Assembly: GCF_008000755.1 (NCBI RefSeq)
Contig: NZ_CP041690.1
Span: 248,001 to 312,000 of the forward strand
Origin: Youhaiella tibetensis
GTDB lineage: Bacteria; Pseudomonadota; Alphaproteobacteria; Rhizobiales; Devosiaceae
Direction: 5' to 3'
Length of the DNA stretch: 64,000 nucleotides
A program made the position numbers and the translations under genes. Below are positions 17,448 to 25,582 of the stretch, one piece after another (positions within the stretch are counted from its first letter, which is position 1; every line of letters starts with the position of its first letter). The notes under the pieces were generated by a model. That model saw nothing but the letters and a program-made list of their open reading frames with translations. It was not told where the DNA came from and did not search any database.

Positions 17448-17839
17448 CCCAGAGCGAAGCCTATCGTCTCCTGCTGACGATGATGCAGGACCTCAAGGAC
17501 GACATGGCGGCCGAACGCGAGGCTTCCCGACAAAGCCGGGGAGCTATCCGCGATCGCGTCGAAGACGTCGTCGAGCGCTTGGGAAAGCTTGAAACGACCA
17601 TAGCGATCTCCGGTCAGGTGGAGGCGCAGGTTCGAACCGAGCTCGACGCGTTGCGGGTGCTGGTAGAAGAGCAGCACGACACCGTACAGCCCACGATCGA
17701 AGAATGGCGCCGCATCAAGACGCTCGGGATCGGTCTATGGGGAGTGCTGGCCTTGAGTGGTTTGTCGGTTGTCGCGTTCCTGGCCTGGGCGGGCGAAGGG
17801 GCGGTGAACGCCATACGGGCTTGGTTGAGGATATCGTAG
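17444..17839 (+). CDS. Coiled-coil membrane protein in the lysis module, possible spanin or holin partner
   Basis: 131 residues: a long heptad-rich region (about 10-95; RDRVEDVVERLGKLETTIAI and VRTELDALRVLVEEQHD) followed by one membrane segment (about 97-118, LGIGLWGVLALSGLSVVAFLAW). The ATG overlaps the end of the holin-like gene by 4 bases. A coiled coil with a C-terminal anchor is seen in several small proteins of unknown function in rhizobial prophages. A role in lysis is inferred only from position. Confidence 0.65.
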   Translation: MTQSEAYRLLLTMMQDLKDDMAAEREASRQSRGAIRDRVEDVVERLGKLETTIAISGQVEAQVRTELDALRVLVEEQHDTVQPTIEEWRRIKTLGIGLWGVLALSGLSVVAFLAWAGEGAVNAIRAWLRIS

Positions 17840-17989
17840 CTAGCTGTTGGGCCGCCTCGGCGGTGGTTGGGTGTACCGATCACTGCGCGCGACCACGCGA
17901 TTCCTGTGGGCGCGGTATAGCTTCATGATGATCCAGATGATGAGTGCCAGCGCTGCCGCGACTGCCAGGTAAGAGAGAATGTGAAACAC
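17840..17989 (-). CDS. Short single-span membrane protein
   Basis: 49 residues from a GTG start, with GGAG six bases upstream on the minus strand. One transmembrane helix (FHILSYLAVAAALALIIWIIM) is followed by a basic tail (KLYRAHRNRVVARSDRY). The stop directly abuts the end of the convergent lysis gene. Similar tiny membrane proteins are common in prophages; no family recognised. Confidence 0.5.
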   Translation of the reverse strand: MFHILSYLAVAAALALIIWIIMKLYRAHRNRVVARSDRYTQPPPRRPNS

Positions 17990-18706
17990 AACGTACTCCT
18001 GCCCACTGGATTGTGAGATGCCGCCACCTGACCGAAGATGGTAGTGCGCTCGCCACCCCCCGACCACTAGCCCAAGCGGCCTAGCGGGCTCGCGCAGGAA
18101 AAAACACCAGAATGCCGACCGGTGTCGGTACGGGTGAAGCGGCCATCGCGCGCCTTCAGCACGACGGAGGCGTCCGGCCCCTGCAACGAGCTGGCCATGT
18201 GGAGCTTGCCTGGCCGCGCGGGTAACAGGGCAGCCCTCCTCACGATCTGGTGGAATGGAAAGCGATCGCCATCGCACGAAAGTCGGCAGTGCAGCCAACT
18301 TTGGGGCATAGTGGGGCGTGACGGCGCCGGCGGCAGATTTGGGAACGACCGCCGGCGCCATCGTCCCCTCGCCCTTTCGGAGCAGTGCAAAGGACGAGGT
18401 TAGAAATAGAGGGGATATAGCGGGCGATATATAGATCGAATGATCTATCGTCAGCCTAGGGATTGGGCTTCACTGGCTATCCGCCGCTTTGCTTTTCCAG
18501 GTTTCCGAACTCCGGAGCCCCTGCATCGCTGCTCAGCGAGCATCACCAAATCAGGGACGCGCTAATCAGCCGCATGGCGAAAGCGGGCACGGCCGAGGAT
18601 AGCCTGCTGGAGGCGGCCAGGACGCATGTGATGAGATGGTTGCGGCCCTACTGGATCGCCTAAGCGAAATTCGTCGAACAAATCGCTGACCAAAGACCGC
18701 AAGAAA

Positions 18707-18765
18707 TGGTGCCCCACTGTGCCACCATATGTGTCACCATCTGTGCCACAAAATGAGCCACAATT
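18707..18765. repeat. Imperfect 12-bp direct repeats
   Basis: Four contiguous 12-base units starting at 18718, 18730, 18742 and 18754 share the core TGTGCCAC (TGTGCCACCATA, TGTGTCACCATC, TGTGCCACAAAA, TGAGCCACAATT). A partial unit, TGGTGCCCCAC, precedes them at 18707. A period just over one helical turn and the location at the phage border suggest protein binding sites, for example integrase arm sites. Confidence 0.7.
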
Positions 18766-18787
18766 AGGCATCAACATAAGGAAAATG

Positions 18788-18840
18788 CTGGAGTTGTTGC
18801 GACCGAAAGGCTGGGTCGTTGCTTCTCCAGGGCACCATTT
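18788..18840 (-). terminator. Stem-loop downstream of the YciI gene, possible terminator
   Basis: CTGGAG (18788) pairs with CTCCAG (18835), and an inner GCGACC pairs with GGTCGT. On the minus strand the stem is followed by CATTTTCC, a weak U-tract, 83 bases beyond the yciI-like stop. Confidence 0.4.
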
Positions 18841-18922
18841 TCCAGAGGCGCTACCGAGCCTCTGGCCCAATCCTCTCATCGCAGGCAGGTTCACCCCTCG
18901 GGGGAAGGCGCTGGTTATTCGC

Positions 18923-19270
18923 TCAGAATCCGGCCGTCTCGCGCACCTCGATCGAGCCCATCCGGGCGATCTCGCTGCGTCCGGCGATCTCCATGGCTTC
19001 GGCCAGGTCCCTCGCCTCGATGAGGAAGAACCCGCCCAGATATTCCTTGGTTTCGGCGAAGGGGCCGTCGGTCCAGGAGCGCTCGCCGTTGCGGATGCGC
19101 ACCGTCTTGGCGGTCTTGGGGTCGGCCAGGGCGTTCGAGGCCAGGTATTGCCCGCTCCGGCGCAGGCTTTCGTTGAAGGCGAGCGAATCGCGGTCGATCG
19201 CCGCCCATTCGGCTTCTCCCGCCGCTTCGGCGAGCGTGGGGTCGATATAGACAAGGCACAGGTAGCGCAT
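18923..19270 (-). CDS. YciI family (DGPF domain) protein
   Basis: 115 residues of the YCII-related fold, a small ferredoxin-like dimeric domain. The family pattern MRYLCLVYIDP at the start, a central SWTDGPFAETKEYLGGFFLIEARDLAEAMEIA and the end GSIEVRETAGF are all present; the DGPF motif falls near residue 70. Family members often accompany ECF sigma factors, but none is adjacent here. GAGGGAGA precedes the ATG on the minus strand; longer upstream frames are not supported. Substrate unknown. Confidence 0.85.
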   Translation of the reverse strand: MRYLCLVYIDPTLAEAAGEAEWAAIDRDSLAFNESLRRSGQYLASNALADPKTAKTVRIRNGERSWTDGPFAETKEYLGGFFLIEARDLAEAMEIAGRSEIARMGSIEVRETAGF

Positions 19271-19356
19271 GGCGTTCTCCCTCTTTCGCCTCTGGTCGAT
19301 CCGAGCCCCTGCGATTCGACAGGGCCCGCCGACTTTGCCGGCGGGCCGTGCAGGCC

Positions 19357-20028
19357 TCAGACCACCAGCACCGGCGAGCCGGCCGGCACGCGGTTGTAGA
19401 GGTCGATGATATCCTGCTGGAGCAGGCGCACGCACCCGCTCGACACCGCCCGGCCGATCGAGAGCACATCCCCGTTCCCGTGCAGGCGATAGAGCGTATC
19501 CGCCCCGTTCTGGAAGAGATAGAGCGCCCGCGCCCCCAGCGGGTTCATCAGGCTCGGCTCCATGCCGCGGCGATAGGGTTCGAGCTCGGGCTGGCGCTCG
19601 ATCATCTCGGACGGCGGCGTCCAGGTCGGCCATTCGCGCTTGTACTGGATCTTGGCGCGGCCCGACCAGGCAAAGCCGTCACGCCCGATGCCCACGCCGT
19701 AGCGCATGGCCCGCCCGTTCTCGCTCACCAGGTAGAGGAACCGGTTGCCGGTATCCACCACCACGGTCCCCGGCTGCTCGCCGGTGGGGTCGGCCACCTC
19801 CTGGCGCCAGTATTTGGGGTCGAGCTTGGAGATGTCGGCGGCCGGAATCGGGAAGCGTTCCTCGGGGCGGGCCGCATACATGTCTAGGTATTGCTGGGGC
19901 ACCGTCGCCGGTCCCTCGGCGATCTGGCGGGTATTGCCGGTCGTGGCGCAGCCCGAGAGCGCCAGGGCGGCGAGGCTCGCGCCGCCGAAGAGAAAATGGC
20001 GTCTGGGCAGGGTCATGGTTGCAGTCAT
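19357..20028 (-). CDS. L,D-transpeptidase (YkuD), Tat/lipoprotein-type signal
   Basis: 223 residues. It would cross-link or anchor peptidoglycan in the periplasm. The N-terminus has a twin-arginine-like RRHFLFGGASLAALALSGC with a lipobox (LSGC). The catalytic YkuD domain runs from about residue 75 to the end, with the active-site pattern HGNGDVLSIGRAVSSGCVRL (His, Ser-x-Gly-Cys-Val-Arg). Many alphaproteobacterial YkuD proteins have this layout. The start is uncertain among nearby in-frame ATGs (20028 or 20016). Confidence 0.88.
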   Translation of the reverse strand: MTATMTLPRRHFLFGGASLAALALSGCATTGNTRQIAEGPATVPQQYLDMYAARPEERFPIPAADISKLDPKYWRQEVADPTGEQPGTVVVDTGNRFLYLVSENGRAMRYGVGIGRDGFAWSGRAKIQYKREWPTWTPPSEMIERQPELEPYRRGMEPSLMNPLGARALYLFQNGADTLYRLHGNGDVLSIGRAVSSGCVRLLQQDIIDLYNRVPAGSPVLVV

Positions 20029-20137
20029 AGGGGCATGGCTTTCGTTTTGGCGCGTCCGCGCCGGAGGGGAAATGCCCAATGGCCTGCTCCCGGCGCGAGC
20101 CGGTGCGGCATTGGACGATTGCATTGGGGGATCGGTG

Positions 20138-20497
20138 TCAGGCGCGCGGTGGCCGGAACTGCCCGTCGGGGTCGGCATGCTCGGTCATGGCCTGCGCCAC
20201 GAACGGCACGGGCCGGGCTTCGGGCGGGCGATAGGTCAGCGCCAGCGGCTCGACGGGCAGGCACCGGTCGGTCTGGCACGGAATCGCCAGCCGGTTCTTC
20301 TGGCCCGCGCAGGCCTTGAGCAGGTGCGGCTTGGCCGAAAGCGCCTCGCTCGCCGTCACCACCAGGTCGGCCGCCTCGGCGCACATCTGGGCAGTTGGCG
20401 CGCTCAGGTGCGCCTCCGCGCGCGCATAGCCCGGCGCGCCCAGCCACAGGAGGGCCAGCCCGGCAAGAACCAGTGCGAGAACGGACAGACGTTGCAT
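20138..20497 (-). CDS. Secreted protein of unknown function
   Basis: 119 residues from an ATG that begins a clean Sec signal (MQRLSVLALVLAGLALLWLG, cleavage near GYARA). The mature part has four cysteines (CAEA, ACAG, PCQT, CLPV), probably two disulfides. A longer frame starting at 20542 would bury the signal, so the shorter start is preferred although it has no strong ribosome site. Divergent from RNase D. No family recognised. Confidence 0.6.
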   Translation of the reverse strand: MQRLSVLALVLAGLALLWLGAPGYARAEAHLSAPTAQMCAEAADLVVTASEALSAKPHLLKACAGQKNRLAIPCQTDRCLPVEPLALTYRPPEARPVPFVAQAMTEHADPDGQFRPPRA

Positions 20498-20616
20498 GGC
20501 TTTTGTCTTGGCCGAGGTTTGGCGCCAAAACAAGGCCGTCAAGCCCCAGGGTCAGACTTTCCAAGCCCAGTGTGGTATGGCATCAACGGCCCAGTTTGCG
20601 ATTAGTGAGGGTCAGG

Positions 20617-21231
20617 ATGACTGTTCGGCTGCACAAGGGCGATTTGCCCGATCTATCACGCTATGGCCGCGAGGTAGCGATCGATACCGAAACGATGGGT
20701 CTCGATCCCCATCGCGACCGCCTGTGCGTGGTGCAGCTGTCCCCCGGGGATGGCAGCGCCGATGTCGTGCAGATTCCGGCCGACGTCAACGAGGCGCCCA
20801 ACCTCGCCCGGCTGCTGGCCGATCCGGCGGTCACCAAGATCTTCCATTACGCCCGCTTCGACATGGCCGTGCTCAAGAACCGGTTCGGCGTCGTCACCGG
20901 CCCGGTCTACTGCACCAAGATCGCCTCCAAGCTCGTGCGCACCTATACGGATCGCCACGGCCTCAAGGATCTCGTGCGCGAGCTGCTGAGCATCGACCTT
21001 TCCAAGCAGCAGCAGTCGTCCGACTGGGGCGGGGAGACGCTTTCCCAGGCCCAGCTCGATTATGCCGCCTCCGATGTCCTTTACTTGCACGACCTCAAGC
21101 GCCATCTCGATCGCATGTTGCGTCGCGAGGGACGCATGGAACTGGCCGAAGAGTGCTTCCGTTTCCTCAAGACCCGGATCGAGCTGGATCTTCTGGGCTG
21201 GGGCGAGACAGACATCTTCGCGCATAGCTAG
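20617..21231 (+). CDS. Ribonuclease D-like 3'-5' exonuclease
   Basis: 204 residues comprising only the DEDDy exonuclease domain; the HRDC domains of E. coli RNase D are absent, as is usual for this short alphaproteobacterial form. Exo I is DTETMGLD (about residue 23), Exo II includes HYARFDMAVL, and Exo III is LDYAASDVLYLHDL with the catalytic Tyr and Asp. Acts on RNA 3' ends such as tRNA precursors. The ATG at 20617 is preceded by AGGGTCAGG; upstream in-frame ATGs would add an unrelated N-terminus. Confidence 0.9.
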   Translation: MTVRLHKGDLPDLSRYGREVAIDTETMGLDPHRDRLCVVQLSPGDGSADVVQIPADVNEAPNLARLLADPAVTKIFHYARFDMAVLKNRFGVVTGPVYCTKIASKLVRTYTDRHGLKDLVRELLSIDLSKQQQSSDWGGETLSQAQLDYAASDVLYLHDLKRHLDRMLRREGRMELAEECFRFLKTRIELDLLGWGETDIFAHS

Positions 21232-21242
21232 GATTTTGGGCC

Positions 21243-21908
21243 ATGGGCCGTTCGGCGACTGCCGATCAACGCGAGGCGATGTATGGGCGGCTCAACCTGC
21301 GCAATCGCCTCGTCTCGATCCTGCGCATCGGCGTGCCGGTCCTTGGCGCCCTGATTCTGGTCGGCATCGTCGGCCAGATCTACCTGGCGAGCCTGGGCAT
21401 CGATTTCTCGATCGGCCGCGTGTCGGTCCAGCAGGACCGGATCGTGGTCGACGTGCCACGCTATGACGGGGTGATGGCCGATGGCGCCGTCTACCGCGTC
21501 ACGGCCGAAAGCGCCTCGGCGGCCCTGGCCAATGTCGATATCGTCGATCTGGTCAACGCCGAGGCCTCGCTCCACCAGCCTTCGGGCCGCATCATGTCGG
21601 CGCGCGCCGAATCGGCCCAGTTGCACATGGGCAGCCAGCGCGTCGAAATCTCGGGCACTGCCGCCATCGAGGACAGTTTCGGCACCACCGGCACCCTCGC
21701 CGATGCCCTGGTCGACTGGCCGGCCCAGACCCTTATCGCACGCGGTCCGGTGCATTTCGAATTCAACGACGGCTCGGTGATCGACGGCGCCGGCTTGATC
21801 TATGATGCCGCCGCCCAGCTCTGGACATTCCAGCGCGCCACCCTCACCGTGCCGTCCCGGCAGATGGACGAGCAATCGCCAACCGACGAACAAGGATCGC
21901 AACCATGA
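21243..21908 (+). CDS. lptC: LPS export protein LptC
   Basis: 221 residues: an N-terminal membrane anchor (about 25-45, VSILRIGVPVLGALILVGIVGQIY) and a periplasmic beta-jellyroll domain that hands LPS from LptBFG to LptA. The alphaproteobacterial LptC family is poorly conserved, but the anchor, length and direct linkage to lptA and lptB make the call firm. Its TGA overlaps the lptA ATG (ATGA). Start has no strong Shine-Dalgarno. Confidence 0.85.
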   Translation: MGRSATADQREAMYGRLNLRNRLVSILRIGVPVLGALILVGIVGQIYLASLGIDFSIGRVSVQQDRIVVDVPRYDGVMADGAVYRVTAESASAALANVDIVDLVNAEASLHQPSGRIMSARAESAQLHMGSQRVEISGTAAIEDSFGTTGTLADALVDWPAQTLIARGPVHFEFNDGSVIDGAGLIYDAAAQLWTFQRATLTVPSRQMDEQSPTDEQGSQP

Positions 21909-22360
21909 TCGCCCGCTTCGCCCTGGCCCTGATGCTGGTGCTTGCCACCGCCGGTTTCGCCCGGGCGGCCAACGAGGTCACCATCACCGGCGATAGCTTC
22001 GTGGTCGATGAGGCCAACCACCTCGCCACCTTCGATGGCAACGTCGTGGTCAAGACCCCTACCATCAACCTCTGGGCCAACAAGGTCGTCATCACCTATG
22101 GCGAAAAGGGCACCTCCGATGTCCAGAGCTTCGAGGCCACCGGCGCGGTGCGCATCAAGACGAGCGAGCAGGATGCCAGCGGGGAGAAGGCAGTCTACGA
22201 TCCCAAGACCGAAATCCTCCACCTGACCGGCAACGTCACCGTGATCAGCGCCACCAGCAAGCTCACCGGCCCCGAACTGGTGGTCAACCTCAAGACCAAT
22301 ACCTCCACCTTCACCGGCTCCAAGGGCGGCCGCGTCCAGGGCGTGTTCAGCTCGCAATGA
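21905..22360 (+). CDS. lptA: LPS transport periplasmic protein LptA (OstA-like)
   Basis: 151 residues: a signal peptide (MIARFALALMLVLATAGFARA) and an OstA-like beta-jellyroll with the typical D-x-A-N-H-x-A-x-F-x-G-N-V-x-V pattern (DEANHLATFDGNVVVKT) and the DPKTEILHLTGNV strand. It bridges inner and outer membrane for LPS transport. Overlaps lptC upstream and lptB downstream by 4 bases each, so the three are translated as a unit. Confidence 0.9.
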   Translation: MIARFALALMLVLATAGFARAANEVTITGDSFVVDEANHLATFDGNVVVKTPTINLWANKVVITYGEKGTSDVQSFEATGAVRIKTSEQDASGEKAVYDPKTEILHLTGNVTVISATSKLTGPELVVNLKTNTSTFTGSKGGRVQGVFSSQ

Positions 22361-23127
22361 ACCAGTCCGCGCCCCAGACCCAGACCCAGACCCGCATCGA
22401 CCAGACCGGCTGGCTGGTGGCCCATGGCCTGGCCAAGCATTTCGGCAAGCGCGTGGTGGTCTCCGACGTGAGCCTGGCGGTGCGGCGCGGCGAGGCGGTG
22501 GGCCTGCTCGGCCCCAATGGCGCGGGCAAGACCACGGTCTTCACCATGATCATGGGCCTCATCCGCCCCGACCACGGCGAAATTCGCCTCGATGGCCACC
22601 GGATCACCCACCTGCCGCTCTTCCAGCGCGGGCGCCTCGGCATCGGCTACCTGCCCCAGGAGCCCTCGATCTTCCGCGGCCTTTCGGTCAAGGACAACAT
22701 CCTGGCGATCCTCGAGGGGCACGTGCACTCGCGCGCCGAGCGCAAGCGGCGCCTCGAGGAACTGCTCGAGGAATTCTCCATCGCTCACCTGCGCGATTCC
22801 AACGCCCTGGCCCTTTCGGGCGGCGAGCGCCGCCGCGCCGAGATCGCGCGCGCCCTCGCTGCCGACCCGGTCTTCATGCTGCTCGACGAGCCCTTTGCCG
22901 GCGTCGATCCCATTGCCGTGGCCGAGGTCAAGGGGTTGGTGCGCCAGCTCACCGAGCGGGGCATCGGCGTGCTCATCACCGACCATTCGGTGCGCGAGAC
23001 GCTCAGCCTCGTGGACCGCGCCTACCTCATCTACGAAGGCAAGGTCATGATCCAGGGACGCCCCGAGACCATCAAGGCCGATCCCGACGCCCGCCGCGTC
23101 TACCTCGGCGACACCTTCGATGTTTAG
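22357..23127 (+). CDS. lptB: LPS export ABC transporter ATP-binding protein LptB
   Basis: 256 residues. Walker A GPNGAGKTT, the Q-loop in YLPQEPSIFRGLSVKDNI, signature LSGGERRRAEIARAL, Walker B VFMLLDEPFAGVDP and the switch His in ITDHSVRET are all intact. It powers LptFG to extract LPS from the inner membrane. The lptFG genes are not in the window, as is common. rpoN follows after about 117 bases, the standard order in this class. Confidence 0.95.
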   Translation: MNQSAPQTQTQTRIDQTGWLVAHGLAKHFGKRVVVSDVSLAVRRGEAVGLLGPNGAGKTTVFTMIMGLIRPDHGEIRLDGHRITHLPLFQRGRLGIGYLPQEPSIFRGLSVKDNILAILEGHVHSRAERKRRLEELLEEFSIAHLRDSNALALSGGERRRAEIARALAADPVFMLLDEPFAGVDPIAVAEVKGLVRQLTERGIGVLITDHSVRETLSLVDRAYLIYEGKVMIQGRPETIKADPDARRVYLGDTFDV

Positions 23128-23156
23128 TTCTGCCGATATAAAGCTTTAGCCGGGAC

Positions 23157-23172
23157 TGGCACGAAACTTGCC
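23157..23172 (+). promoter_or_regulatory. Sigma-54 (-24/-12) promoter match upstream of rpoN
   Basis: TGGCACG, 4 bases, TTGCC: GG and GC are exactly 10 bases apart, matching the sigma-54 consensus TGGCACG-N4-TTGC. It lies 72 bases before the preferred rpoN start and just after lptB, suggesting RpoN acts on its own gene, positively or as a repressor. No enhancer-binding protein gene is adjacent. Confidence 0.65.
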
Positions 23173-23244
23173 CTTTGGGCGCTTGTCCTCGCTGGCCCGA
23201 TGAGTCATGGTGCCGCCGGTTGCGCGATTTGGGAAGTTACCGGC

Positions 23245-24744
23245 ATGGCATTGACGCCTCGGCTCGAGGTTCGGCAGGCACAGAGCTTGACGCTGACGCC
23301 TCAGCTCATGCAGTCGATCCGCCTGCTCCAGCTCAGCCACCTCGAGCTCAACGCCTTCGTCGAGGCCGAGCTGCTGCGCAATCCGCTGCTCGAACGCGAG
23401 GAAGGTGCGCCCGACGACGGCGCCGAAGCGCCCGAACGCGCCCCTGAGCTGAGCGCCTACGAAGATACCGTCGATCATTCCGATCGCATCCAGTCCGCCG
23501 GCTCGATCGCCGATGGCCTCGATACGGCGGTGGAGAACGTCTTTCCCGAGCAGGTCGGCCAGGATTCGCTGTCCCAGACCTCGGTCTGGCCCGAAGGCCG
23601 TGGCGAGGGCGGGGAGGCCCCCGATCTCGACCAGTTCGTGGCGGCCAGGCCCAGCCTCTCCGATCACCTCGAGACCCAGGTCAACCTGATCCTCAAGGCT
23701 CCCGCCGAGCGCCTGATCGCCCGGGCCCTTATCGACAGCCTCAACGAGGCCGGATACCTGGCCGGGGACCTCGATGCCATCGCCGCCCAGCTCGGAACGG
23801 ACGAGGCCATGGTCGAGGCGGTGCTGCTCAAGGTCCAGGGCTGCGATCCCGTCGGCGTCTTCGCCCGCACCGTGCCCGAATGCCTTGCCATCCAGTTGCG
23901 CGAAAAGGATCGGCTCGATCCCATGATGGCCAGGCTCCTGGCCAATCTCGACCTCCTGGCCGCCCACGATCTGGCCGGGCTCGCCCGCGCCGTGGGGGCC
24001 GACCGCGAGGACCTGGCCGACATGCTGGCCGAGCTGCGCGAGCTCGACCCCAAGCCGGGCCGCGCCTTCGACGGCGCGCCCATCGAAGCGGTGGTGCCGG
24101 ACGTCTTCGTGCGCGAGGGCAATGGCGGCGCCTGGGCGGTGGAGCTCAATTCGGACGTCCTGCCCAAGGTCCTGGTCAACCGGGTCTACTACGCCACCGT
24201 TACCCGCAAGACCCGCGACGCCACCGAAAAGGCCTTCCTCACCGATTGCCTGCAGACGGCCAACTGGCTGGCCAAGAGCCTCGACCAGCGGGCCCAGACC
24301 ATTCTCAAGGTCGCCACCGAGATCGTGCGCCAGCAGGACGGGTTCCTGGTCAACGGCATCGCCCATCTCAAGCCCATGACGCTCAAGATGGTGGCCGAGG
24401 CCATCGAAATGCACGAATCGACCGTCAGCCGCGTGACCTCGAACAAGTACATCTCCACCCCGCGCGGGCTCTACGAGATGAAGTACTTCTTCACCACCGC
24501 CCTGGCCTCGACCTCGGGGGGCGAGGATCATTCGGCCGAAGCGGTGCGCCACCGCATCCGCCAGCTCATCGATGCCGAACAGCCCGCCGATATCCTTTCG
24601 GACGACACCATCGCCGACATGCTCAAGCGCGAGCAGGGAATCGATGTGGCGCGGCGCACCGTGGCCAAGTACCGGGAGGGTATGAACATCCCCTCGTCGG
24701 TCATCCGCCGCCGCCAGAAGCGGGCATTGACCGCCACGCCGTGA
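23245..24744 (+). CDS. rpoN: RNA polymerase sigma-54 factor
   Basis: 499 residues with the family order: glutamine/leucine-rich activator-responsive region I (LEVRQAQSLTLTPQLMQSIRLLQLSHLEL), an acidic region II (about 60-120), core-binding region, a helix-turn-helix (MVAEAIEMHESTVSRVTSNKYI) and the RpoN box ARRTVAKYRE followed by IPSSVIRRRQKR. It directs transcription of nitrogen, PTS-linked and other genes with -24/-12 promoters. Start at 23245 follows GGGAAG; an in-frame ATG at 23200 is an alternative. Downstream hpf and ptsN complete the conserved cluster. Confidence 0.95.
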   Translation: MALTPRLEVRQAQSLTLTPQLMQSIRLLQLSHLELNAFVEAELLRNPLLEREEGAPDDGAEAPERAPELSAYEDTVDHSDRIQSAGSIADGLDTAVENVFPEQVGQDSLSQTSVWPEGRGEGGEAPDLDQFVAARPSLSDHLETQVNLILKAPAERLIARALIDSLNEAGYLAGDLDAIAAQLGTDEAMVEAVLLKVQGCDPVGVFARTVPECLAIQLREKDRLDPMMARLLANLDLLAAHDLAGLARAVGADREDLADMLAELRELDPKPGRAFDGAPIEAVVPDVFVREGNGGAWAVELNSDVLPKVLVNRVYYATVTRKTRDATEKAFLTDCLQTANWLAKSLDQRAQTILKVATEIVRQQDGFLVNGIAHLKPMTLKMVAEAIEMHESTVSRVTSNKYISTPRGLYEMKYFFTTALASTSGGEDHSAEAVRHRIRQLIDAEQPADILSDDTIADMLKREQGIDVARRTVAKYREGMNIPSSVIRRRQKRALTATP

Positions 24745-24897
24745 GCGGCGGACGCCTCGGCACAGCCGGAAGAGGGATTTGAGGGGGAATTTCGATGCGG
24801 GCAGGCTAGCCCTCTCGACCCGGCCTGTCACCCCTGCAATTGCGCCTGTGACCAGTTTGGTGGGTTTGATCCCCGATTGCGCCGGGTCTACCATGCA

Positions 24898-24929
24898 CCC
24901 TGCGGGAGAACCAACTTCAGTTGGCAGGG
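24898..24929 (+). promoter_or_regulatory. Nested hairpin in the hpf leader
   Basis: CCAAC (24911-24915) pairs with GTTGG (24920-24924) around TTCA, and CCCTG (24898-24902) pairs with CAGGG (24925-24929) outside it. It lies 35 bases before the hpf start. It could affect hpf mRNA stability or be part of a promoter; no known riboswitch is matched. Confidence 0.35.
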
Positions 24930-24963
24930 GCCCGCGCCGATCTTACGAACGAAGGGGGTAGCC

Positions 24964-25533
24964 ATGACCTTACGTGTATCGGGCAAGAACATGGACGTCG
25001 GCGAGGCCTTGCGCAGCAAGGCGGTCGACCACTTCAATTCGGTAGTCAGCAAGTATTTCGACGGAGGATACAAGGGCCATCTGACCCTGAGCCACGACGG
25101 GGCCGGCTATAGCGCCGACTGCGTGGTTCATCTCGATTCGGGGACCACGCTCCAGGCCAGCGCCGAGGGCAACGATCCCACGCTCGCCTACGAAGTGATG
25201 GCCAGCAATATCGAGAAGCGGCTGCGCCGCTATAACAGGAAATTGAAGCAGCACCGCCGGCGTTCGGACGAGGAGGACACCACCGCGCCCGCCTATGTGC
25301 TTGCAGCGCCTATGGAAGATGACGAGCTGGACCTCGATTTCAGCCCCCCGGTCATCGCCGAAGGCACCGCCAGTCTGAAGCGTCTGACGGTCGGCGAGGC
25401 CGTCATGGAGCTCGATCTGATGCAGTCCGATGTAGTGGTGTTCCGTCATGCTGGACATGGCGGGCTGAATGTGGTTTATCGCCGGGCCGACGGCAATATT
25501 GGCTGGATCGATCCCGCCTTGAGCGCAAACTAG
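24964..25533 (+). CDS. hpf: Ribosome hibernation promoting factor, long form
   Basis: 189 residues. The N-terminal domain (1-105) has the HPF/RaiA fold pattern starting MTLRVSGKNMDVGEALRSKAVDHF, and the C-terminal domain (about 130-185) has the long-HPF dimerisation region (LKRLTVGEAVMELDLMQSDVVVFRHAGHGGLNVVYRRADGNIGWIDP). Long HPF dimerises 70S ribosomes into 100S particles when growth stops. The ATG is chosen for its GAAGGGGG site. An upstream nested hairpin lies at 24898-24929. Confidence 0.92.
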   Translation: MTLRVSGKNMDVGEALRSKAVDHFNSVVSKYFDGGYKGHLTLSHDGAGYSADCVVHLDSGTTLQASAEGNDPTLAYEVMASNIEKRLRRYNRKLKQHRRRSDEEDTTAPAYVLAAPMEDDELDLDFSPPVIAEGTASLKRLTVGEAVMELDLMQSDVVVFRHAGHGGLNVVYRRADGNIGWIDPALSAN

Positions 25534-25582
25534 GGCTGTTTGCTGAACCCCATTCTACATTTACATCGAATAGGTTTCTTCA

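Larger units (their letters stand above)
17990..18922. other. Prophage-to-host transition region without a convincing gene
   Basis: Open frames here (for example 18463-18663 on plus) lack good starts or recognisable content. Structures seen: an ATAGATC/GATCTAT inverted repeat at 18431-18448, an array of 12-bp direct repeats at 18707-18765, and a stem-loop at 18788-18840. Phage-like genes end before this region and ordinary host genes begin after it. The integrase and the left end are outside the window, so the attachment site cannot be placed exactly. Confidence 0.5.

Noticed and set aside
18122-18403. 93-residue open frame
   Set aside because: Overlaps other frames on both strands; Arg/Ser-rich shadow-like sequence with no motif.
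18463-18663. 66-residue open frame near the prophage end
   Set aside because: No ribosome site, mixed composition and no recognisable domain; treated as chance.
1-18800. Gene transfer agent instead of a prophage
   Set aside because: GTAs have siphovirus-type tails; sheath, tube, U, X and D genes show a contractile P2-like tail.
18780-18850. tRNA or tmRNA fragment as attachment site
   Set aside because: The stem-loop lacks a T-loop (GTTCGA) or CCA end; better explained as a hairpin downstream of the YciI gene.
23146-24894. 582-residue minus-strand frame
   Set aside because: Antisense to rpoN, which is intact.
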